Below are positions 1 to 8,275 of a stretch of 48,901 nt of DNA, piece after piece. Location of the stretch: NCBI GenBank assembly GCA_902623735.1, contig CACNUU010000007.1, forward strand, positions 1 through 48,901, in the 5' to 3' direction. The number at the start of each line of letters is the position of its first letter. The first letter of the stretch is position 1. Source of the stretch: an uncultured Pelagibacteraceae bacterium (GTDB lineage Bacteria > Pseudomonadota > Alphaproteobacteria > Pelagibacterales > Pelagibacteraceae). The position numbers and the translations under genes are program-made. Below the pieces are notes generated by a model that was not told the DNA's origin, searched no databases, and saw nothing but the letters and a program-made list of their open reading frames with translations.

Positions 1-292
1 CAATTGCAGTCACATCCACATTTAAAGCATCACCATCTCCTAAAGTTCTATCATTTGTGGGAATGCCATGACAAACTACATGATTTAAAGAAGTGCACAA
101 TGATTTTGTAAACCCTCTATAAAAAAGCGGCGCTGAATAGCCACCGTTATCTCGAATAAATTCATAACCAAGCTTATCAATATATTCAGTAGTTATACCT
201 TCTTTAATATTTTCAGCTAGCATATCTAAAGTTTGAGCAGCAAGTTTTCCTGCAACTCTCATTTTTTCAAATTTTTCTTTATAATCACTCAT
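1..292 (-). CDS. map: Methionine aminopeptidase type I, N-terminal part (cut by window edge)
   Basis: Translating the minus strand from the ATG at 292 gives about 97 residues that run off the left edge of the window. They match the start of type I methionine aminopeptidase, the metalloenzyme that removes the initiator methionine from new proteins. The stretch NHVVCHGIP carries the conserved His of the substrate pocket, and the fragment ends at the VDVT strand that holds the first metal-binding Asp. The start overlaps the end of the upstream sfsA gene by 8 bases, so the two are probably cotranscribed and translationally coupled. The remaining metal ligands lie outside the window. Confidence 0.93.
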   Translation of the reverse strand, partial: MSDYKEKFEKMRVAGKLAAQTLDMLAENIKEGITTEYIDKLGYEFIRDNGGYSAPLFYRGFTKSLCTSLNHVVCHGIPTNDRTLGDGDALNVDVTAI

Positions 293-983
293 TTATAATT
301 TTTAATTTCTTTTCTATAAAAATTTCTTTCGAACTTATTTTACATCTGTAAGCTAAAAAACTCACCCCTGCTTTTTTTGCTTTTAAATAATTCTTGTAAT
401 ATTCATTATCTATATCTTTAGCTATCTTAAAATATTCCATATTTTGAATTTGAACTAGAAATATTAAATAAGATTTATAACCTTTTTTTATGGCATCAAT
501 AAGGGTAATCAAATGTTTTGAGCCCCTTGAGGTAATAGCATCAGGAAATTCTGCAGTTTTTTTGTCTCTAAAAAGGGTTACGTTTTTAACTTCTACAAAA
601 ATTTTTTGTTTATTTTTTTCAATTAAAAAATCAAATCTTGTATCTTTATTAAAAAAAACCTCGGGCTGGATTTTTTCACAATTTTTAAGCTCTTTTATAA
701 AATTATTACTCAAGCCATGGCTTACAATTTTATTAGCCCTGTGGGTATTGATCCCAACTAAATTTTTATTAGCTTTAATTATCTCCAGTCCATATTTCAA
801 TTTTCTTTTTGGATCTTCGTGTTTAAACATATAAACTTCATTGCCCTCATCAAGAAGTCCCTTCATAGATCCTGTATTTGGACAATGTGCGGTAACAATC
901 TCTTTATTTAATTTCACATCCACAAAAAAACGTTTATATCTTTTGATTAGTTTGCCTTTTATTAAAGACTTGGTAAATTCCAT
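285..983 (-). CDS. sfsA: SfsA family protein (sugar fermentation stimulation protein homologue)
   Basis: A 232-residue protein of normal SfsA length. Typical family segments are HCPNTGSMKGLL near the N-terminus, GINTHRANKIV in the middle, and FVEVKNVTLFRDKKTAEFPD followed by TSRGSKHL. The EVKN and FPDA region forms a PD-(D/E)XK-like nuclease core. The family was named for maltose metabolism in E. coli, and its biochemical role is not settled. I place the start at ATG 983 (MEFTK), because the longer reading frame would run into the divergent gene at 1004. It leads into map with an 8-base overlap. Only 20 bases separate it from the divergent CinA-like gene. Confidence 0.93.
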   Translation of the reverse strand: MEFTKSLIKGKLIKRYKRFFVDVKLNKEIVTAHCPNTGSMKGLLDEGNEVYMFKHEDPKRKLKYGLEIIKANKNLVGINTHRANKIVSHGLSNNFIKELKNCEKIQPEVFFNKDTRFDFLIEKNKQKIFVEVKNVTLFRDKKTAEFPDAITSRGSKHLITLIDAIKKGYKSYLIFLVQIQNMEYFKIAKDIDNEYYKNYLKAKKAGVSFLAYRCKISSKEIFIEKKLKIINE

Positions 984-1003
984 ATTCAAATTATATATAC
1001 AAT

Positions 1004-1753
1004 ATGAGTGAAAATAAAAAAGTAAATGCTGCAATACTAATAATAGGCAATGAAATTCTTTCTGGAAGAACTCAAGATACTAACACAAGTACTCTAGCGA
1101 CTTGGCTTAATTCAATTGGTGTAAAGGTAAGTGAGGTTAGAGTGATACCTGATATTGAAAGTACAATAGTGGATACATTAAACATTCTAAGAAAAGAGAA
1201 TAATTATGTTTTTACAACTGGCGGTATTGGCCCAACCCATGATGATATAACTGCCTCTTCAGTTTCTAAAGCATTTGGGAGGAAATATGAAATACACAAG
1301 GAAGCATTTAAAATTTTAGAATCATATTATCAACCTGGAGAATTCAACGAAGGCAGACAAAGAATGGTATGGATGCCGGAAAACGCTGATTTAATTTACA
1401 ATCCAACAAGTGGTGCTCCAGGATTTAGCGTTGAAAATGTTTTTTGTTTACCAGGTGTTCCATCAATTATGAAATCAATGTTGGGTGGTTTAAAAAACAA
1501 AATAGTTGGAGGGGAGCCGATTTTAAGTCATACAATTAGTTTAAGAACAGTGGAAAGTGAAATAGCTAATTCTCTTACAAAAGTTCAGGATCAAAATAAA
1601 GATGTTGAAATAGGGAGCTATCCTTTTTTTCATGCTGGTAAATTAGGAGTATCTATAGTTTTAAGATCTGAAAACCAGGCAAAAATAGATATTTGTAATT
1701 CACAAATTTTAAAATTTATTAAAGAAAAAAAAATTGAGATTGTAGACAGATAA
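1004..1753 (+). CDS. CinA N-terminal-domain protein (MoaB/MogA fold, COG1058 type)
   Basis: A 249-residue protein with the molybdopterin-binding fold found at the N-terminus of CinA. It starts with AILIIGNEILSGRTQDTN, followed by FTTGGIGPTHDD and FCLPGVPSIM, the three signature segments of the family. The C-terminal nicotinamide-nucleotide deamidase domain of full CinA is missing, as in many alphaproteobacterial homologues. Such proteins are usually annotated as molybdopterin-binding or as ADP-ribose/NMN recycling enzymes, and I cannot choose between these. The gene diverges from sfsA and runs directly into the next gene, with stop at 1751-1753 and the next start at 1754. Confidence 0.88.
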   Translation: MSENKKVNAAILIIGNEILSGRTQDTNTSTLATWLNSIGVKVSEVRVIPDIESTIVDTLNILRKENNYVFTTGGIGPTHDDITASSVSKAFGRKYEIHKEAFKILESYYQPGEFNEGRQRMVWMPENADLIYNPTSGAPGFSVENVFCLPGVPSIMKSMLGGLKNKIVGGEPILSHTISLRTVESEIANSLTKVQDQNKDVEIGSYPFFHAGKLGVSIVLRSENQAKIDICNSQILKFIKEKKIEIVDR

Positions 1754-2155
1754 ATGCTCTATTTTGCTTACGGAAGTAACTTGCATCATTATCAAATGAA
1801 AAGAAGATGCAAAGATAGTAAATTTTTAAAAAAGATAAATTTAAAAGATTTTAGATTGACTTTTAGAAGTAAATACCGTGCTGCAGATGTTGAGCCAAGT
1901 AAAAATTCAATTGTTCCTGGTGCATTATTTGAAATCTCAAAAAGTGATGAAAAAAAATTGGATGTTTATGAAGATTATCCAATTTTATATAAGAAATATT
2001 ATTTTTTGTATTATGGAAAAAAAGTAATGACATATACTATGGTTAAAAAGTCTCCTTTCAGATTTCCAACAGAAAGATATTTAAAGGTTGTTAAACGAGG
2101 ATATAAAGATTGCAATCTTGATAAAAAATATCTTTTAAAAGCTTTAAAAATGTGA
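1754..2155 (+). CDS. Gamma-glutamylcyclotransferase-like (AIG2/GGCT fold) protein
   Basis: A 133-residue protein with the opening motif LYFAYGSNL, the substrate-binding signature of the GGCT/AIG2 superfamily. The segment KKLDVYEDYP supplies the conserved Glu expected to act as the general acid/base. Family members release 5-oxoproline from gamma-glutamyl peptides or amines. The substrate here is unknown. The ATG follows the stop of the CinA-like gene with no gap, so the two are surely in one transcript. Length and motif order fit a single-domain cytosolic member. Confidence 0.85.
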   Translation: MLYFAYGSNLHHYQMKRRCKDSKFLKKINLKDFRLTFRSKYRAADVEPSKNSIVPGALFEISKSDEKKLDVYEDYPILYKKYYFLYYGKKVMTYTMVKKSPFRFPTERYLKVVKRGYKDCNLDKKYLLKALKM

Positions 2156-2247
2156 ATTTTAAGTCTTTTAAATATCTTTTTGAAGTAAAAAAGATGAAAA
2201 AAAAATATATTATTTTTAATAAATAAAATGATTTAGTAAGATTGATA

Positions 2248-2463
2248 ATGAAAAAATTTAAAATTTGTCTAACAATATCTTTATTTTGGATAGTATTAGT
2301 GGGCTATCTTGTTTGGGCAAACGGATTGCTCGCAAGAGGCACTAAAGATTTTAGGTGGGATGAATGGATATGGTTTGGACTAATTCCAGCAATAGTGCCA
2401 TATATATTCTATTATATTTGGAAACCGGAAGTTATTAAAAATTTCTTTAATCAAAACAAATAA
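2248..2463 (+). CDS. Small membrane protein of unknown function
   Basis: A 71-residue protein with two hydrophobic segments, roughly residues 5-25 and 41-58. They are separated by a charged stretch containing RGTKDFRWDEW. I use ATG 2248; an in-frame TTG lies two codons upstream. The layout resembles the short two-helix membrane proteins common in SAR11, but I do not recognise a family. It lies 92 bases after the cyclotransferase gene and 109 bases before pilD on the same strand. There is no sign that it belongs to the pilus system. Confidence 0.6.
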   Translation: MKKFKICLTISLFWIVLVGYLVWANGLLARGTKDFRWDEWIWFGLIPAIVPYIFYYIWKPEVIKNFFNQNK

Positions 2464-2572
2464 TGAAAATAGAAATTTATACACAGAACTTAAATTTAGT
2501 ATTTGAAAATAGTATTTTATTTATTGATTATTGTTATCAAGGTGTAATTAATTTAGTTACTTATTTAAATTT

Positions 2573-3349
2573 TTGATTTTTTTTTATTCATTAATAATAT
2601 TTTTGCTAGGTGCTTGTCTTGGAAGTTTTGCAAATGTTTGCATCTATCGTCTACCAAGAAATAAACAGATAATTAGTGGTCGATCTTTTTGTCCAAAATG
2701 TAAAAAAAAAATTAATTGGTATGATAATTTACCTTTAATCTCATTTATCATTTTACAAAGAAAATGTAGAAATTGTAAAAAAATTATATCAGTAAGATAC
2801 TTTACAGTTGAACTAATAATCGGAATAATATTTTTATTAATTTATTTAAATTTTAGAGATATCTTTACAATTACTTTTTTATCTATTTTAGCTTTAATAT
2901 TAATAATGATCTTTTTTATTGATTTAGAAAATTTTATTATTCCAGATTGTTTAAATTTTTCTATTATGGGTTTAGCATTATTAAAAAATTTTTTACCTAA
3001 TTTTGGAACAAGTTTAACACATCAAATGAGCCAATCTATAATTGGTGGGATTATAGGATATTTGAGCATTTGGCTGATAATTTTTTTGTATAAAGCTTTT
3101 AAAAAAATTGATGGTATGGGATTAGGTGATGCTAAACTGATGGCTGGCATTGGTTTTTTATTTGGATGGCAATCTATACCTTTTGTTCTTTTTGTTTCAT
3201 CTATTTTAGGACTAATTTTTGTTATCCCGTCACTAATAAAAAAAAAGAAAAATATGAGAACCGAAATACCTTTTGGACCCTTTATTATATTGGCTTGCTT
3301 GATTTATTTTGCCTATGGAAGTCAGTTATATGATCTAATATTGGTTTAA
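2573..3349 (+). CDS. pilD: Prepilin peptidase / N-methyltransferase (type IV leader peptidase)
   Basis: A 258-residue polytopic membrane protein of the A24 aspartic peptidase family. The N-terminal methyltransferase part has LGACLGSFANVCIYRLP and two zinc-binding Cys pairs, CPKC (residues 40-43) and CRNC (65-68). The peptidase part has the two catalytic Asp motifs, one in FIDLENFIIPD (about 117) and one in GMGLGDAKLM (about 187). It cleaves the short leader of every prepilin encoded downstream and methylates the new N-terminus. The only plausible start near the first helix is TTG at 2573, with no clear ribosome-binding site. It is the first gene of the pilus cluster, 30 bases before pilT. Confidence 0.95.
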   Translation: MIFFYSLIIFLLGACLGSFANVCIYRLPRNKQIISGRSFCPKCKKKINWYDNLPLISFIILQRKCRNCKKIISVRYFTVELIIGIIFLLIYLNFRDIFTITFLSILALILIMIFFIDLENFIIPDCLNFSIMGLALLKNFLPNFGTSLTHQMSQSIIGGIIGYLSIWLIIFLYKAFKKIDGMGLGDAKLMAGIGFLFGWQSIPFVLFVSSILGLIFVIPSLIKKKKNMRTEIPFGPFIILACLIYFAYGSQLYDLILV

Positions 3350-3379
3350 ATTTTGAATATTAAATAGTATTATTTAAAT

Positions 3380-4390
3380 ATGATAAATAAAATATCCGAA
3401 TTAGCAAAAACAAATAAAAAAATTTCTGACTTCCACTTAAGAGGTGGTTCGGATATTTCATATAGAGTTTTGGGGGATATTGTAATTGAGCCTAACAGTA
3501 AAATTACTGATAAGGATTTACAAGAGTTATTAAAGAATAATTGTTCTGAAGATGAAATAAAAAAATTTGAAGTAAAAAATGAATTAGATACTGCAGTAAT
3601 GTTAGGAGAGTTAAGATTTAGAGCTAATTTTTACAAAACTCTTAATGGTCTAGCTGCTGTATTAAGAAGAGTGGAGGTAAAAATTCCTTTAATGGAAGAT
3701 TTGAATTTACCCCAAGTCTTATTTACATTACTTGATGCTCATAAAGGTTTAGTGTTAGTAACTGGCCCTACGGGATCTGGTAAATCAACAACACTTGCAG
3801 CAATTATTAATCAAATTAACGAGTCAAGACCAGCAAATATTATAACTATTGAAGACCCAGTAGAGTTTATTCATAAAGATAAAAAAAGCATTGTTTCACA
3901 AAGAGAAGTTGGAAAACAAACTGAGAGTTTTGCTCATGCATTAAAAGCTGCTTTAAGAGAAGATCCTGATGTAATTTTAGTTGGTGAGCTTAGAGATCTA
4001 GAAACTATTGGTATGGCTTTAACTGCAGCTGAAACAGGACATTTAGTTTTTGGAACATTGCATACAAGTGGTGCACCAAATACGGTAAATAGAATTATTG
4101 ATGTTTTTCCACCAGAACAACAAGGGCAAATAAGAGCACAATTAGCAGAGTCTTTAAATATGGTGGTTACTCAAAAATTATTTAAGAAAAAAGATGGATC
4201 AGGAAGAGTTGGCGCTTTTGAAGTTATGGTTTGTAATGCACCTATTAAAAATTTAATTCGTGAGGCTAAAATTCATCAAATCCCAAGCGTAATGCAAACA
4301 GGTCAGCGTGAAGGAATGATTACACTGGAGAAATCAATAGAAGATCTAGTAGGTAGAGGAGATATATCTAATGCAGAAAAAAATAGTTAA
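3380..4390 (+). CDS. pilT: Type IV pilus retraction ATPase PilT
   Basis: A 336-residue secretion-type hexameric ATPase. It has a PilT-type N-terminal domain (SDFHLRGGSDISYRV), Walker A GPTGSGKSTTLAAI near residue 130, an Asp box (ITIEDPVEFIH), Walker B (LREDPDVILVGELRD), and the His box (TGHLVFGTLHT). The C-terminal segment AGLRE-like region is replaced by QTGQREGMITLEKSIEDLV. PilT depolymerises the pilus and powers twitching or DNA uptake. It starts 30 bases after pilD and its last 20 bases overlap the next pilin gene, so expression is coupled. No pilU paralogue is seen in the window. Confidence 0.96.
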   Translation: MINKISELAKTNKKISDFHLRGGSDISYRVLGDIVIEPNSKITDKDLQELLKNNCSEDEIKKFEVKNELDTAVMLGELRFRANFYKTLNGLAAVLRRVEVKIPLMEDLNLPQVLFTLLDAHKGLVLVTGPTGSGKSTTLAAIINQINESRPANIITIEDPVEFIHKDKKSIVSQREVGKQTESFAHALKAALREDPDVILVGELRDLETIGMALTAAETGHLVFGTLHTSGAPNTVNRIIDVFPPEQQGQIRAQLAESLNMVVTQKLFKKKDGSGRVGAFEVMVCNAPIKNLIREAKIHQIPSVMQTGQREGMITLEKSIEDLVGRGDISNAEKNS

Positions 4391-5243
4391 AGGATTTACT
4401 TTAATTGAATTGTTAGTTGTTATAGCCATAATTGGTATTTTATCAGGAACAGGTGTAGTGGCTTATAATAGTTATACTTCAGCTGCAAAAGAAACAGCAA
4501 CAAAATCTAATCATTCAAAAATTGTAAATAGTATGGAGAGTGAATTTGCAAAATGTAAATTAGATAAAAGTTCTACTATATTTAATTCTCATAAATGTAA
4601 CTCATCAAATCGACCATCCACAAGTACAATTAACAATTATGTTAATAATTTAGGTTTAAAAAATCCATATGACAAAAGTAAGCCTGTAGCGCAGTCAAAT
4701 GTTTGTACATCTGGAGCAATTGCAATTTCAGAAAAAGAAACTGGATCATATAATGTTGCTTATGCATCAATTAAAAAAAAGAAGAAACATACATCTTTAG
4801 TTAGTTCTAGTTGGTCACAAAATTATTCCAAAACTAAAACAACTTCGGTAGCTTTTACTTGTGCTTCTGCATCATCTGGTTCAAGTAAACCAAAAAATAG
4901 TTTTGCTGATTATAAACCACCTAATAATGGTGCAGGTGCAGGCTTAATAGTAGATAAAGATGGAAATATTGTACAAAATGGTGCTCATGCGTGTAGTGCT
5001 GATTGTTTTAAAACTTATCCAAATGCAGGTGGAATGAACAACTGGTACACTTTTGTTAACGGACAAAAAATATATCCTACTAGAAAAGATAGTCCCTATA
5101 GATTCGTTATGTTTGAAGGTGCTAGTTCTTCTGGAAATATTTCCTCAAGATGCGGTGGTGGAAATTGTAAATATAATTTTGCTGATGATACATTTACAGA
5201 TACAAGAACAGGACAAACATTTAAAGCTGGAGAAGCACCATAA
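4371..5243 (+). CDS. Type IV pilin-like protein with long C-terminal region
   Basis: A 290-residue prepilin. The leader MQKKIVKG precedes FTLIELLVVIAIIGILSG, giving a class III cleavage site after Gly with Phe+1 and Glu+5. It continues GVVAYNSYT, almost the same as the array pilins at 20164-25940. The next segment (KCKLDKSSTIFNSHKC, then LKNPYDKS) resembles the pilin at 22627. The last 110 residues are extra, with several Cys residues (SRCGGGNC). It is about twice the length of a usual major pilin, so it may be a minor or tip pilin. Its start lies inside pilT and its end overlaps the next pseudopilin gene. Confidence 0.9.
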   Translation: MQKKIVKGFTLIELLVVIAIIGILSGTGVVAYNSYTSAAKETATKSNHSKIVNSMESEFAKCKLDKSSTIFNSHKCNSSNRPSTSTINNYVNNLGLKNPYDKSKPVAQSNVCTSGAIAISEKETGSYNVAYASIKKKKKHTSLVSSSWSQNYSKTKTTSVAFTCASASSGSSKPKNSFADYKPPNNGAGAGLIVDKDGNIVQNGAHACSADCFKTYPNAGGMNNWYTFVNGQKIYPTRKDSPYRFVMFEGASSSGNISSRCGGGNCKYNFADDTFTDTRTGQTFKAGEAP

Positions 5244-5907
5244 AGCTTTCACACTTTTAGAGCTTTTAGTTGTGTTAGCAGTACTGGGTGTTTTTTCTGT
5301 TATTGCATATCCAAACATTTCGAGCTGGATTACAGATCGTGAGGTAAAAAAAGAAGTTTACGAAACTGTTGCTTTTATTAAAGAACGTAAAGCTGAGGTC
5401 ACTAGTGGTAAATATGGAATGACACAAATTGCTCTTAAACCCAATCTTGAAGTTTATACAATGAGCCCTCAAAATTTTTTTAATACTTATCAAGATATTT
5501 CTTCAAGTAGTTCTTATAAATCAAATAAACAGTGTGATTATGGCTGGAGACAAAATGGTTTTACAAGAAATAGGAATTTAGAGACTTTAAAGTTAAGCGT
5601 TTCAAATAATGATAGTGAGGTTCATGTTTACCCTAATGGAGCACACAATCCCTCTGGTACTTTTCTTTGTATTACAAAAGACGGAACTATTAAATTCATG
5701 AGATTAAGAAAAACAGAAAGGGATCCTGCTACAAACCAAAATGTTGACTTGTTTGTTTTTTGCTCAAAATCAAATACAAACCAAAATACCTGTAAATTTA
5801 ACGCGAATTTTGATCATATGTATAAGTTAAACATTGATAATTTTCAGAATATAAAAGTTTATAAAAAAAATAAAAAAAAGAATAGTTGGATAAAAATAGA
5901 TGGCTAA
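5185..5907 (+). CDS. FimT/GspH-like minor pilin
   Basis: The mature protein begins at FTLLELLVVLAVLGVFSV, a FimT/GspH-type helix, followed by ITDREVKKEVYETVAFIKERKAEVTSGKYGM. The start is unclear. The nearest in-frame ATG is at 5185, which gives a leader of about 21 residues ending HHKA and a 58-base overlap with the previous gene. The alternative is CTG at 5227. Cleavage after Ala rather than Gly is tolerated in this class. FimT-like minor pilins join PilV, PilW, PilX and PilY1 in the tip complex, and some FimT proteins bind DNA during natural transformation. The next gene overlaps its end by 8 bases. Confidence 0.8.
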   Translation: MIHLQIQEQDKHLKLEKHHKAFTLLELLVVLAVLGVFSVIAYPNISSWITDREVKKEVYETVAFIKERKAEVTSGKYGMTQIALKPNLEVYTMSPQNFFNTYQDISSSSSYKSNKQCDYGWRQNGFTRNRNLETLKLSVSNNDSEVHVYPNGAHNPSGTFLCITKDGTIKFMRLRKTERDPATNQNVDLFVFCSKSNTNQNTCKFNANFDHMYKLNIDNFQNIKVYKKNKKKNSWIKIDG

Positions 5908-6358
5908 ATCAAACAAAGGAATTTCAATAATAGAATCATTAGTTTGTATAGTGATTATAGGAATCGGATTTATTGCGATTATGCAACTTTCCGCCTTTAC
6001 AATTAATTCAATGGACCGAGCGACTGAAAGAAATAAACTTAATTATCTATCAGAGATGGTAATGGAAGATATGATTGCTGATCCAGATAATGTTGCAAGT
6101 TACGGTAATTTCAATGAAACATGTTCGTACTCTACAAAAGGAGGTTCAAGTTTATATCAAAAGATGAAAGATAAATGGAGAAATAAACTAAATGAAAAAA
6201 ATCATGTGAGAGTAAATAATAAAGATAAAAAAATGGCATGTAATAATTCCGATACCAAAAAAACATTTATAAATTCTGGAACCAATACATCTGGGAGAGT
6301 TAATTTTTTAACAGGAAAAGGAAAAAGAAAAAAATATTTAGGAGTAGTTGTTAAATGA
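5900..6358 (+). CDS. pilV: PilV-like minor pilin
   Basis: A 152-residue prepilin with leader MAKSNKG and helix ISIIESLVCIVIIGIGFIA. Ile+1 and Ser+2 with Glu+5 are typical of PilV rather than of major pilins, and the following QLSAFTINSMDRATERNKLNYLSEMV matches PilV-type headgroups. The remaining 80 or so residues are Lys/Asn-rich and low in complexity. PilV is part of the tip initiation complex. It sits in the usual FimT-PilV-PilW-PilX-PilY1 order, overlapping its neighbours by 8 bases upstream and 4 bases downstream. Confidence 0.85.
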   Translation: MAKSNKGISIIESLVCIVIIGIGFIAIMQLSAFTINSMDRATERNKLNYLSEMVMEDMIADPDNVASYGNFNETCSYSTKGGSSLYQKMKDKWRNKLNEKNHVRVNNKDKKMACNNSDTKKTFINSGTNTSGRVNFLTGKGKRKKYLGVVVK

Positions 6359-7185
6359 AATCTAAAAATTCTGGTTTTACTTTAACAGAGGTTTTAGTAG
6401 CTGTTGTAATTGGTGTTTTAAGTATTGCAGCAGCATTTGCATCTTATGGATATTTTAATAAATCATATAAATCTGTTTCCCAAAAAGCTGTAATTAATAG
6501 TGCAGCAAGAGATGCACTAACAGTTATTGCAAGAGATTTAAGAAATGCAGGTTATATTGATATTAATTTTACAAGAGATGCACGTCCTGAAATAAAATTA
6601 ATTAATCTTCGTCAAAAATATTTGAATAATTTAGATAGTTTAGCAGTTTGGTATACAACATCTCCAAATGATAGAATGCGTGTATATTATCGACCTATGA
6701 AATATCGAAATAGTAACAAAATGTATCTAGCTAGAGAAGTCGTAATGAATCCAGTAACTGTTGGAAATGTAATTTATGATAATATTGAATTTGTTCCAAA
6801 CATTGTAGATTTTCAAGTAGTTTTTAGAGATAAAGATGGAAATGAACTTTATCCAGTTTGTGATTATTGTGGACCAATAGAAAATGCACAAGGCTCAAAC
6901 CAAATGGTTGGGAGTTATACAAAAGGGCAAGCAAATATGAAAAAAGTGCATAAAGCCGAAATTTATCTAACCGTAGAGTCTGCTAAAGAAGTTTTTAACA
7001 AGGACCAAGCTACAAGAATAGTAAACCACGAAGGTGGCACTTATGGAAACACATTAAATTTTAATGACAAGTATTATAGAGAAACTTTTTTTGTAAGTGT
7101 TCATACAAGAAATTTAGCAAAGCATGTTGCAATATCTGAACAAACAGGAACTAGTATTGGAGAATCATCATCGTATAACAAATGA
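6355..7185 (+). CDS. pilW: PilW-like minor pilin
   Basis: A 276-residue prepilin with leader MKSKNSG and helix FTLTEVLVAVVIGVLSIAAA. The next segment, INSAARDALTVIARDLRNAGY, is the hallmark of PilW/PilJ-type minor pilins. A later NIVDFQVVFRD segment also fits PilW. Length matches the family. It is expected in the tip complex with PilV, PilX and PilY1. It overlaps both neighbours by 4 bases (ATGA junctions), so the minor pilins are made as one translationally coupled set. Confidence 0.9.
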   Translation: MKSKNSGFTLTEVLVAVVIGVLSIAAAFASYGYFNKSYKSVSQKAVINSAARDALTVIARDLRNAGYIDINFTRDARPEIKLINLRQKYLNNLDSLAVWYTTSPNDRMRVYYRPMKYRNSNKMYLAREVVMNPVTVGNVIYDNIEFVPNIVDFQVVFRDKDGNELYPVCDYCGPIENAQGSNQMVGSYTKGQANMKKVHKAEIYLTVESAKEVFNKDQATRIVNHEGGTYGNTLNFNDKYYRETFFVSVHTRNLAKHVAISEQTGTSIGESSSYNK

Positions 7186-7751
7186 AGATAATTAAAAAAA
7201 ACTCTGAAAAAGGCTTTGCTTTACCATTGGCTTTATTACTTCTTGTTGTAATGACAATTATGGGAGCAACTTTAGTAAATATCACATCCACAGAACATAA
7301 TGCCAATACTAATAAAGATAGCAATCAGCAAACATTTTATGCTGCAGAAAGTGGAATTTCAGTTGCTAAAAGTTGGATGGTAGGAAATATAAGTAAATTC
7401 TCTGCTTCTCCACCAAATAATTTAGATAGTCAGTTAAGATTTTGTAAAGCCTCTTTTTTTCCAAATTTAAGAAGCTCTAACAATGGATTCTATACAGAGC
7501 GGAAAACTCTTAATCAAGTAATAAGCGCATCAGGAGATGAGGCTACTAGACTAAGTAAATATAGTTTTGAATATTTTATAGCTTATTCACCTGATGCAAA
7601 TGGAAATAATTCATCTGGTAAAAAAAAGTCTGGAACTAATAATATTTTATATACTATTTATTCTTGTGGTTGTGATGCTGCTGCAAATAGCTGTAATGCT
7701 CAAAACAATGTTATCGTTCCATTAGAAGCTGTGGTAACCTTGGTAAATTGA
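7182..7751 (+). CDS. pilX: PilX-like minor pilin
   Basis: A 189-residue protein with EKGFALPLALLLLVVMTIMGATLV near the N-terminus. That is the PilX N-terminal pattern, with Leu/Pro where Glu+5 stands in major pilins. The following TFYAAESGISVAKSWM is the family's second signature. Two Cys residues in YSCGCDAAANSCNAQ near the C-terminus probably form a disulfide loop. PilX bridges the minor pilin complex and PilY1. It overlaps pilW by 4 bases, and its TGA stop shares a base with the next ATG. Confidence 0.9.
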   Translation: MKIIKKNSEKGFALPLALLLLVVMTIMGATLVNITSTEHNANTNKDSNQQTFYAAESGISVAKSWMVGNISKFSASPPNNLDSQLRFCKASFFPNLRSSNNGFYTERKTLNQVISASGDEATRLSKYSFEYFIAYSPDANGNNSSGKKKSGTNNILYTIYSCGCDAAANSCNAQNNVIVPLEAVVTLVN

Positions 7752-8275
7752 TGAAAAGATTTATATTTTATATTTTTGGAATTTTTTTACTGGCTCAAGC
7801 AAATGCTTTATCTTGTAACTTTAAAATAGCAAATTTTGGTAGTCCAAAAGAAAACATCAAAATTGGACCTTTAGAACCAGTTGTGATGCCTGATCGCTTT
7901 GGTGGTGAAAGCTTGATTATTCCAATGGAAGACCTTTGTAAAAATGACAAAAGCCTTTATGGAACAGTTGCTATCTATTTATACATAGAAAATAAATTAA
8001 CTAGAATTCAGCTTTATAGACCCAACATGGATGATAGTAAGCTAATGGATTACGCAATGGGTCGATATGGTTTTTTTAATCTTCCAGAGGGGATGCCAAA
8101 GACAAAATGGAGAGGAAGTTATATTTGGGAGTCTGGTAATGATATAATTGAATATATAAGAACAGATATTCATGATGGTTATGCGGAAATAATTGATTTT
8201 ACAAGCAAACTCTATTCTATTGGCATGGCAGAATATAACGCGAAAGTGGGAGAATGGTTAGACTCACAGCAATAA
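7751..8275 (+). CDS. Secreted protein of unknown function inside the pilus tip operon
   Basis: A 174-residue protein with an N-terminal signal peptide (KRFIFYIFGIFLLAQANA, cleavage likely before LSCNF). I see no pilin helix. The body has mixed beta-type sequence with conserved-looking segments YLYIENKLTRIQLYRP and YIRTDIHDGYAEIIDF. I do not recognise a family. Its place between pilX and pilY1, with a 1-base overlap upstream and a 22-base overlap downstream, suggests a periplasmic or fibre-tip accessory factor. I start it at ATG 7751; the TTG one codon earlier would only lengthen the leader. Confidence 0.75.
   Translation: MKRFIFYIFGIFLLAQANALSCNFKIANFGSPKENIKIGPLEPVVMPDRFGGESLIIPMEDLCKNDKSLYGTVAIYLYIENKLTRIQLYRPNMDDSKLMDYAMGRYGFFNLPEGMPKTKWRGSYIWESGNDIIEYIRTDIHDGYAEIIDFTSKLYSIGMAEYNAKVGEWLDSQQ

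Noticed and set aside
490..834. An open frame on the strand opposite sfsA
   Set aside because: It is the antisense of a well-conserved gene and its translation shows no family features.
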